Of a stretch of 64,000 nucleotides of DNA, positions 57,759 through 64,000 are shown piece after piece (position 1 is the stretch's first letter; every line of letters starts with the position of its first letter). The DNA lies in assembly GCA_025667525.1 (NCBI GenBank), contig CM046882.1, forward strand, positions 211,776,592 to 211,840,591. Direction: 5' to 3'. This DNA is from Glebionis coronaria. Taxonomy: Eukaryota; Streptophyta; Magnoliopsida; Asterales; Asteraceae. The translations under genes and the position numbers were made by a program. The notes below the pieces were generated by a model. It searched no databases, had not been told where the DNA came from, and worked only from the letters and a program-made list of their open reading frames with translations.

Positions 57759-58604
57759 ATGGCTGGTTTACCTAGTGAGGATGGATGGATTGATATGACT
57801 AATGTAGTGGATGGTGAGGAAGTGGATAACTTTGGTGCTAGTGACGATGAGGAGCCTTTTGAGTTTTTAGATGATGGGATTCCACTTACTGGTGTGGGTC
57901 TGATAGAGCCTGAGTTGATACAAGGTAGTTATGTTCCAAGGGTAAATGTTGTGCCACAGACTGTTCCAGATTGTCAGCGACCTGTTGTTCGTTCTTCAAC
58001 GCATACTTGTGATGCTTATATTAGTAGTTTGCCTGGGATTGCATTTGCTAGGGGTGATGTTCCTGTTGAGTCAAGTAGGGCTGCTAGTGCTCGATCTATT
58101 CATGATGGTATTCCTAAGGTTTATTGTCCAGGTCCTAGGTCTTATGATGATATTTTCTGGTTTCTTAAGAAATTTGGTCGGTCTTTGTTTGAAAGGTATT
58201 TGGTTGAGACTCGTGTGATTAGGAGGTTTGAGCAGAATGAGAAAAAGTTTGACAGGTTTCTTGGTAGTGTGAGGAGGTCAGAGTTTGTTAGGGCGAGAGA
58301 AATGGATGAAGTTGTTAGATTAAGATCTATGGTGTTGAATTTGAGTGGGCAGGTTGAAAGGTTACGTAGGGAGCTAGAAAGGAATGCAAGGTTGAGTGCG
58401 TGTGGTTTGCCGGTGAGATCTTTTCCTAGTCAAGGTGTTGTGATTCGTGATGTGCCGAATCAGGTTGAAGCTCAAGTGTTGGTGAAGCCAAGTGAAGGAA
58501 GTAGTCGTAAGGGGAAGGAAAAAGTGGAGGAAGAATCTGAGGATGACGATAGCAGCAGTGATGACGAGCCGATGTACAAGAAGCTGCGGGGATATGATGT
58601 TTAG
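57759..58604 (+). CDS. Unrecognised accessory ORF upstream of gag (281 aa)
   Basis: Complete frame from ATG at 57759 to TAG, between the leader and gag of Tekay-3. I do not recognise a family. The N-terminus is acidic (EEVDNFGASDDEEPFEFLDD). The middle has VYCPGPRSYDDIFWFLKKFG and a long charged helix (about 155-215: RRFEQNEKKFDRFLGSVRRS, VVRLRSMVLNLSGQVERLRR) that looks like a coiled coil. The end is Lys/Glu then acidic/Ser-rich (KGKEKVEEESEDDDSSSDDE), which could act as a nuclear or protein-binding tail. It is intact although gag-pol has five stops. The 396 bp to gag are non-coding. It might be a capsid or chromatin-associated accessory protein; this is speculation. Confidence 0.7.
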   Translation: MAGLPSEDGWIDMTNVVDGEEVDNFGASDDEEPFEFLDDGIPLTGVGLIEPELIQGSYVPRVNVVPQTVPDCQRPVVRSSTHTCDAYISSLPGIAFARGDVPVESSRAASARSIHDGIPKVYCPGPRSYDDIFWFLKKFGRSLFERYLVETRVIRRFEQNEKKFDRFLGSVRRSEFVRAREMDEVVRLRSMVLNLSGQVERLRRELERNARLSACGLPVRSFPSQGVVIRDVPNQVEAQVLVKPSEGSSRKGKEKVEEESEDDDSSSDDEPMYKKLRGYDV

Positions 58605-59000
58605 TTCTTTATGTTGTTTTTATTTAGCCTTGTTGTAATAGAACTTATGTAGACTCGTACTGTAGTTTGTGATGAAACTTAATGACTTTAAGTTTGCCGT
58701 GATGAAGGATTGTAGTGACATTACTTGTCACAAATTTGTGGAGATTTTCCAAAGCAATCCAAAATTACCTTCATGACTTATGATTTGTCTTATTAGTTCT
58801 TGTGTGAATTGGTTAATGATTCATTGTGAATTGTGTTGTTGGTGCATGTAGTATCCATGTTACATCTTGATAGAGAAATCCTTCTTCTTATCTTGATATG
58901 AATACTTACTTGTTCTTTTTCTGTTATGGTCATACAGGAAGGAGTTGGGAAGCATTTTTCTGACTTTACTAAATAATTGTTTGGTTAGTTTCCTGTAAAC

Positions 59001-62000
59001 ATGTCGCCTAAATTAACGACTGCTACTGTTAATACCATGATTGAGAAAGCTAGTGCTAGAGCTTTGGAAGCTGAACGTGCTGCGAGGAACCAAGAGGCCG
59101 AGAATAGGAATGCTGCTGGTCAGGTTGGAGGGAATGTTGAAAATCAGGTTGGGGGTAATGCTGATGAACAAGCATAAGGAAATGCTGCAGGACAAGTTGG
59201 AGGTAATGCTGCTTTTCAGCAGGTTCAGAAGGAATGTTTTTATGCTAGTTTCATGAAATGTGGACCTACTCAATTTCGTGGTACTTGTGGTGCATTGGAA
59301 TTAAGGAGGTGGATTGAGAAGATTGAAAGTACTTATGAAATTAGTGGATGTTCAGAAGCTAGTAAGGTGAAATTTGTTGCAGCTACTTTTCAGGATGATG
59401 CGTTGAGTTGGTGGAATAGTCAAGTAGCTATTCTGGGATTGGTTGAAGCTAATGCTAGAACATGGAATGTGACCAGGGGATTGTTGACTGCTAAGTTTTG
59501 TCCTGAGGAAGAGTTAGGTCAGTTGGAAGATGAATTGAGGCATTTGGTGCTGAGGAACAATGATATTGTAGCTTATACAAGGATATTTTCTGATTTATGT
59601 TTGTTGTGTCCTGATGCGTTTGCTGATGACCGTAAGAAGATGAAGCAGTATATTAGGAGTTTATCTAGTAATATCAAGGGAGAAACTACTTCGTCGAAAC
59701 CTAAGTCATTTGATGAAGCTGTTCAAATGGCTCATGCTTTAATGGATGTAAAGCTGCAGGATCGAAAGGATAGTATTGCTGAGGGGAATAAGAGAAAGTG
59801 GGAAGCTGCACACTCAAGCCAAGGGCAGAATCGAGGTGGTTATCGTAATAACAATAACCAAGGACCAAATAGGAATCAGCAGTACAATTTGAGAAGGAAT
59901 GATGGTGTTCGTGCTGCTACAGGAATTCAAGGTAACAAAGTGAATCCGAAGTGTGCTCGGTGTAATCTGTATCATGTTGGGAATTGTCCACCTGCTTGCA
60001 ACAAGTGTGGGAAGGCCGGACATAAGATGGCAGATTGTAGAAACAAGGGTGTAGCCACTGGAGCCAATGCTGTTAAGGTAGTTTACTGTTCTGGATGTGG
60101 AGGCCGTGGACATAAGAAAGGGAACTGTCCGAGGGTTGGCATACGACAGGGAGGCAATGTTGCTGCTGTTGCTGCTGCGATTGCTGCTCCAGCCTATGTC
60201 GTGGGAGATGCTGACAAACCTCAAGGGTCGAACGTGGTGACTGGTACGTTCTTACTTGATGCTTGTTATGCTAGTGTGTTATTTGATTCTGGATCCGATA
60301 GAAGTTTCGTAGATGTTAGATTCAGTCAGCTATTGGATAGAGAACCAGTGAGATTGACAACTAGTTATAATGTGGAGTTAGCTGATGGTAAGGTTGTAAG
60401 CACTAGTTCTAAACTGAAAGGTTGTTCCTTGAAGTTAGGTAATTATGTGTTTAGTATTGATTTGATGCCTATAGAATTAGGATCTTTTGACGTGATTGTT
60501 GGAATGGACTGGTTAGTTGGTAATGGTGCTGTAATTGTTTGTGGAGAAAGATTAGTTCAGATACCGCTAAGGAATAGGGTATTGACTGTGAAAGGAGATG
60601 AATGTACTTCTCGTTTGAGAGTTGTTTCTTGTTTAAAGATGATGAGGTATATAGAAGTAGGTTGTGATGTGTTTCTTGCACAGATAAGTAATGATGATGT
60701 GAATGAAAGGAAATTGGAGGATGTGCCTGTGATTAGAGAGTATCCTGAAGTTTTCCCTGAGGAATTTCCAGGATTACCGCCGCATCGTGAAGTGGAGTTT
60801 TGTATCGATTTAGTGTCGGGTGCTGCTCCTGTTGCTCGTGCACCGTATCGTTTAGCTCCATTTGAAATGAAAGAATTATCTGATCAGTTGAAGGAATTGA
60901 TGGATAAGGGATTTATCAGACCGAGTTCGTTGCCGTGGGGTGCGCCTGTTTTGTTCGTTAGGAAGAAAGATGTTTCTTTTAGAATGTGTATTGATTTCAG
61001 AGAGCTTAACAAATTGACTGTCAAGAATCGGTATCCACTGCCGAGGATTGATGATTTGTTTGATCAGTTGCAAGGATCAAGTGTATACTCGAAGATTGAT
61101 TTGAGATCTGGGTATCATCAACTGAGACTTAGGGAAGAAGATATTCTTATAACAGCTTTTCGTACTCGATATGGACATTTCGAATTTCAAGTGATGCCTT
61201 TTGGGTTAACAAATGCGCCTGCTGTATTTATGGATTTGATGAATCGTGTATGTAAGCCGTATTTGGATGAGTTTGTTATCGTATTCATTGATGATATTCT
61301 CGTTTACTCCAAGAGTGAAGAGGGACATGAGAAGCATCTGAGAACAATTTTGAAATTGTTGAAGAAGGAGAAGTTGTATGCGAAATTCTCTAAGTGTGAA
61401 TTTTGGTTGAAATCAGTGCAATTTTTGGGGCACGTGATTGATAGTGAAGGTGTTCGTGTGGATCCTGCTATGATTGTGGCAATTAAGTAATGGTCAGTGC
61501 TGAAGACGCCGACTAAAGTTCGCCAATTTCTTGGTTTGGCTGGGTATTATAGAAGGTTTATTGAGAAGTTTTCGTTAATTGCTAAGCCGTTGACTAAGCT
61601 TATAGAAAAGAATCGAGTGTTTGAATGGGGATTGGAAGAGGAATCTGCATTTAGTATGTTGAAGGATAAGTTGTGTTCTGCGCCGATATTGTCTTTGCCA
61701 GAAGGATCTGAGGATTTTGTAGTGTACTGTGACGCGTCTCATAAATGATTTGGAGTTGTATTGATGCAAAGGAAGAAAGTAATAGCGTATGCATCGAGAC
61801 AATTAAGAAAGCATGAAGAGAATTACACTACGCATGATTTAGAACTTAGGGTTGTTATCTTTGCTTTGAAGCTGTGGAGACACTACTTGTATGGAACCAA
61901 GTGTGTGGTTTTCACTGATCTAAAGAGTTTACAGTATATTTTGGATCAAAAGGAATTGAATATGAGGCAAAGGAGATGGGTTGAGTTACTGAGTGATTAT

Positions 62001-63596
62001 GACTGCAAGATTCGTTGCCATCCTGGTAAAGCGAATGTGGTAGCTGATGCACTTAGTAGAAAGGAAAGAGATAAGTCTTTAAGAGTTAGAGCTTTGACAA
62101 TGATGGAAAGTGTTGATTTGATTGAAGCGATATTGAAATCCTAAGCTAATGGTTTGACGGGAGAGACTGTTAAGGCAGAAAATTTGGGTAGAATGTTGAA
62201 ACCATTGCTTGAAGTAAGGTCGAATGGATTGAGGTATTTTAAGAATAGGATTTGGTTACCGTTGTGTCCGCCTGAGGAAGATTCTTTAGGAGTGCGAGAT
62301 CTGGTGATGAATGAATCTCATAAGTCGAAATATTCAATACATACTGGATCGGACAAGATGTATCAAGATCTTAAGAAAGTTTATTGGTGGCCAAATATGA
62401 AGGCAGATATAGCACAGTATGTTACTAAGTGTTTAACTTGTGCGAAGGTGAAGGCTGAACATAAGAAACCGTCGGGATTATTAGTGCAACCTGAGATTCC
62501 TGAGTGGAAATGGGAGAAGATTACAATGGATTTTGTGACAGGTTTGCCAAGGACTGCAAATGGTTGTGATATTGTATGGGTGATTGTAGATAGATTGACT
62601 AAGTCTGCTCATTTTTTGCCAATGAAGAAGACAGATAGTATGGAGAGGTTAAAAACAGTGTATGAGAAGAAGATTGTTTGTCGACATGGTGTGCCTTTGT
62701 CGATAATTTCTGATCGTGATAGTAGGTTTACTTCAGAATTTTGGAAGTCTTTGTAGAAAGCGATGGGAACGGAGTTATGTTTGAGTACAACATATCATCC
62801 GGAAACTAATGGACAAAGTAAGAAAACGATTCAAACGTTAGAGGATATGCTTCGTGCATGTGTGATAGACTTTGGAAATGGTTGGGATAAGCATTTTCCA
62901 TTGGTTGAATTTTCGTACAATAATAGTTATCATGCTAGTATTAAAGCCGCACCATTTGAAGCTTTGTATGGACGTAAGTGTAGATCACCAGTGTGTTGGA
63001 GTGAGGTAGGGGAAAGTCAATTGACTAGGCCTGAAATGATATTTGAGACGACTGAAAAGATTGTACAAATTAAGAAGCGTTTGTTATCTGCCAGAAGTAG
63101 ACAAAAGAGTTATGCTAATAACAGAAGGAAACTGTTGGAGTTTGAAGTAGGAGACATGGTTATGCTAAAGGTATCTCCATGGAAAGGAGTAATTTGTTTT
63201 GGAAAGAGAGGAAAGTTGAGCCCGAGATATATTGGACCATTTAAGATTATCCAAAGGATTGGATTGGTGGCTTATAAGTTAGAATTACCTGATGAGCTTA
63301 AGGCTATTCATAATACTTTTCATGTGTCTAATTTGAAGAAGTGTTTAGCTGAAAGGGATGTGGTGATTCCATTGGAGGAAATTCAACTTGATGATAAGTT
63401 GCATTTTATAGAGGAACCTGTAGAGACAATGGATAGGGAAGTTAAGAAGTTGAAGCATAGTAGAATTCCGATTGTGAAAGTGAGATGGAACTCTAGACGT
63501 GGGCCAGAGTTTACGTGGGAACGAGAGGATTTCTTTAAGGACAATTATCCTCATTTGTTAGGAAGGATTAAGCGCCGCGGACGTCACTTCTTTTAA
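59001..63596 (+). pseudogene. Tekay-3 gag-pol polyprotein, one frame with five stops
   Basis: The ATG at 59001 opens a 1531-codon frame with no frameshift. Approximate residues: gag core (80-250, [19 protein letters not shown]); three Cys/His knuckles (316-380, e.g. [28 protein letters not shown]); protease [10 protein letters not shown] (429); RT with [20 protein letters not shown] and [11 protein letters not shown] (764); RNase H (VVYCDASHK, about 910); integrase zinc part (1110-1155) and core D at 1177 and in SDRDSRF; chromodomain-position C-terminus. Stops are at 59175 TAA, 61488 TAA, 61746 TGA, 62142 TAA and 62754 TAG, four of them fitting Gln codons. The catalytic Glu of integrase is Lys (62820-62822). 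The element is therefore not autonomous. Confidence 0.94.
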
Positions 63597-63613
63597 GAAG
63601 GGGGGGGGGGGGA
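63597..63613 (+). promoter_or_regulatory. Polypurine tract of Tekay-3
   Basis: GAAG followed by a run of G and GA directly precedes the 3' LTR, as needed for plus-strand priming. Confidence 0.85.
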
Positions 63614-64000
63614 TGTGACAACCCAAAACCGAGGTCATTGCTTAATCTTATTTTACGATTATTTTTGATATTTTTGGATGAGTTTGAACGATATTTATTT
63701 TTGGAGGTTTATGTTTAAACCGATGTTGGAAGGTCTATATTTAACATTATTAAGTATAAGGAGTATTAGCAAGCGTGATGTCGATGGATGCCAAATATTT
63801 TATGTTTTATTGTCGGTTGTTCGATTTTTATTATTTTTGAGGTTTTATTTAAATGACGTGTTAAGTCGAGTCGAGAGTCGATATTATTATTTTTGAGGTA
63901 CGTTTTAAATTTTTAAAAGTATCTTTATGAAACCCGAGCCCCGTAAATATTTTGAAAATTGACTAATAGTTATTTCCCGTTTTTTAGCTAACTATTTTCA
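63614..64000 (+). repeat. 3' LTR of Tekay-3 (first 387 bp)
   Basis: Aligns base for base with 54704-55090 with six substitutions and no indel. It runs off the window, so the right target duplication and the rest of the copia element cannot be seen. Confidence 0.95.

Larger units (their letters stand above)
54704..64000 (+). mobile_element. Tekay-3: young Tekay/Del-like gypsy element (3' end outside window)
   Basis: 5' LTR (54704-57353), primer site, an extra ORF, a nearly intact gag-pol frame with a few stops, a polyguanine tract and the first 387 bp of the 3' LTR. It sits in the copia protease region. The 5' and 3' LTRs differ at six of 387 aligned positions (1.6%). The integrase C-terminus carries a chromodomain-position segment ([15 protein letters not shown]), as in chromoviruses. 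Confidence 0.93.

Overview
The window is plant nuclear DNA made almost entirely of LTR retrotransposons inserted into one another. I found no host gene, tRNA, rRNA or CRISPR array. The copia element carries a long second ORF downstream of pol that I recognise, from memory, as typical of Asteraceae genomes (e.g. Tanacetum). A daisy-family plant is therefore the best guess; this is inference, not proof.

Layout from left to right. (1) 1-6885 (+) is the 3' part of an old Ty3/gypsy chromovirus (Tekay/Del-like, 'Tekay-1') with badly decayed pol and a 3450-bp 3' LTR. (2) 6886-~10794 (-) is the 5' end of an Athila/Tat-clade element: leader, tRNA-Asp-type primer site and a long LTR. (3) ~10795-54703 (-) is a SIRE-like Ty1/copia element that acts as the host for most other insertions. 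Its 3' LTR is at ~10.8-12.9 kb, its second ORF (ORF2) is split between 13.3-15.8 kb and 47.5-49.3 kb, and its protease-integrase-RT-RNase H region is at 51.3-54.7 kb. (4) 15777-47545 (+) is an Athila element ('Athila-1') inserted in ORF2, with target duplication GGGCG/GGGTG. (5) 18759-27488 (-) is a second, very young Athila ('Athila-2') inserted in the Athila-1 gag, with a perfect CTCAT duplication and two 1629-bp LTRs showing about five differences. (6) 33843-44064 (+) is another Tekay-like element ('Tekay-2') inserted just upstream of the Athila-1 3' LTR. (7) 42511-42706 is a hAT-type MITE inside the Tekay-2 3' LTR. (8) 54704-64000+ (+) is a third, young Tekay-like element ('Tekay-3') inserted in the copia protease region and running off the window. 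The deepest nesting is copia > Athila-1 > Tekay-2 > MITE.

Relative ages agree with the nesting. By-eye LTR comparison gives about 5% for Athila-1 (165-bp sample), about 3% for Tekay-2 (168-bp sample), 1.6% for Tekay-3 (387 bp) and about 0.3% for Athila-2.

The most interesting signals are: (a) Athila-2 has one intact 1066-codon frame of gag and protease in which reverse transcriptase, RNase H and integrase are replaced by an acidic region ending in a membrane-like helix, so it must move in trans; (b) the copia ORF2 appears to have its own upstream promoter-like region and a candidate spliced leader holding an array of 17 ATTGCGAT octamers; (c) three diverged Tekay LTRs share a candidate intron (donor, branch site, acceptor) inside the LTR; (d) Tekay-3 has an intact 281-codon ORF upstream of gag that I do not recognise; (e) the Athila-1 3' LTR carries a ~930-bp segment, with the promoter, in three tandem copies.
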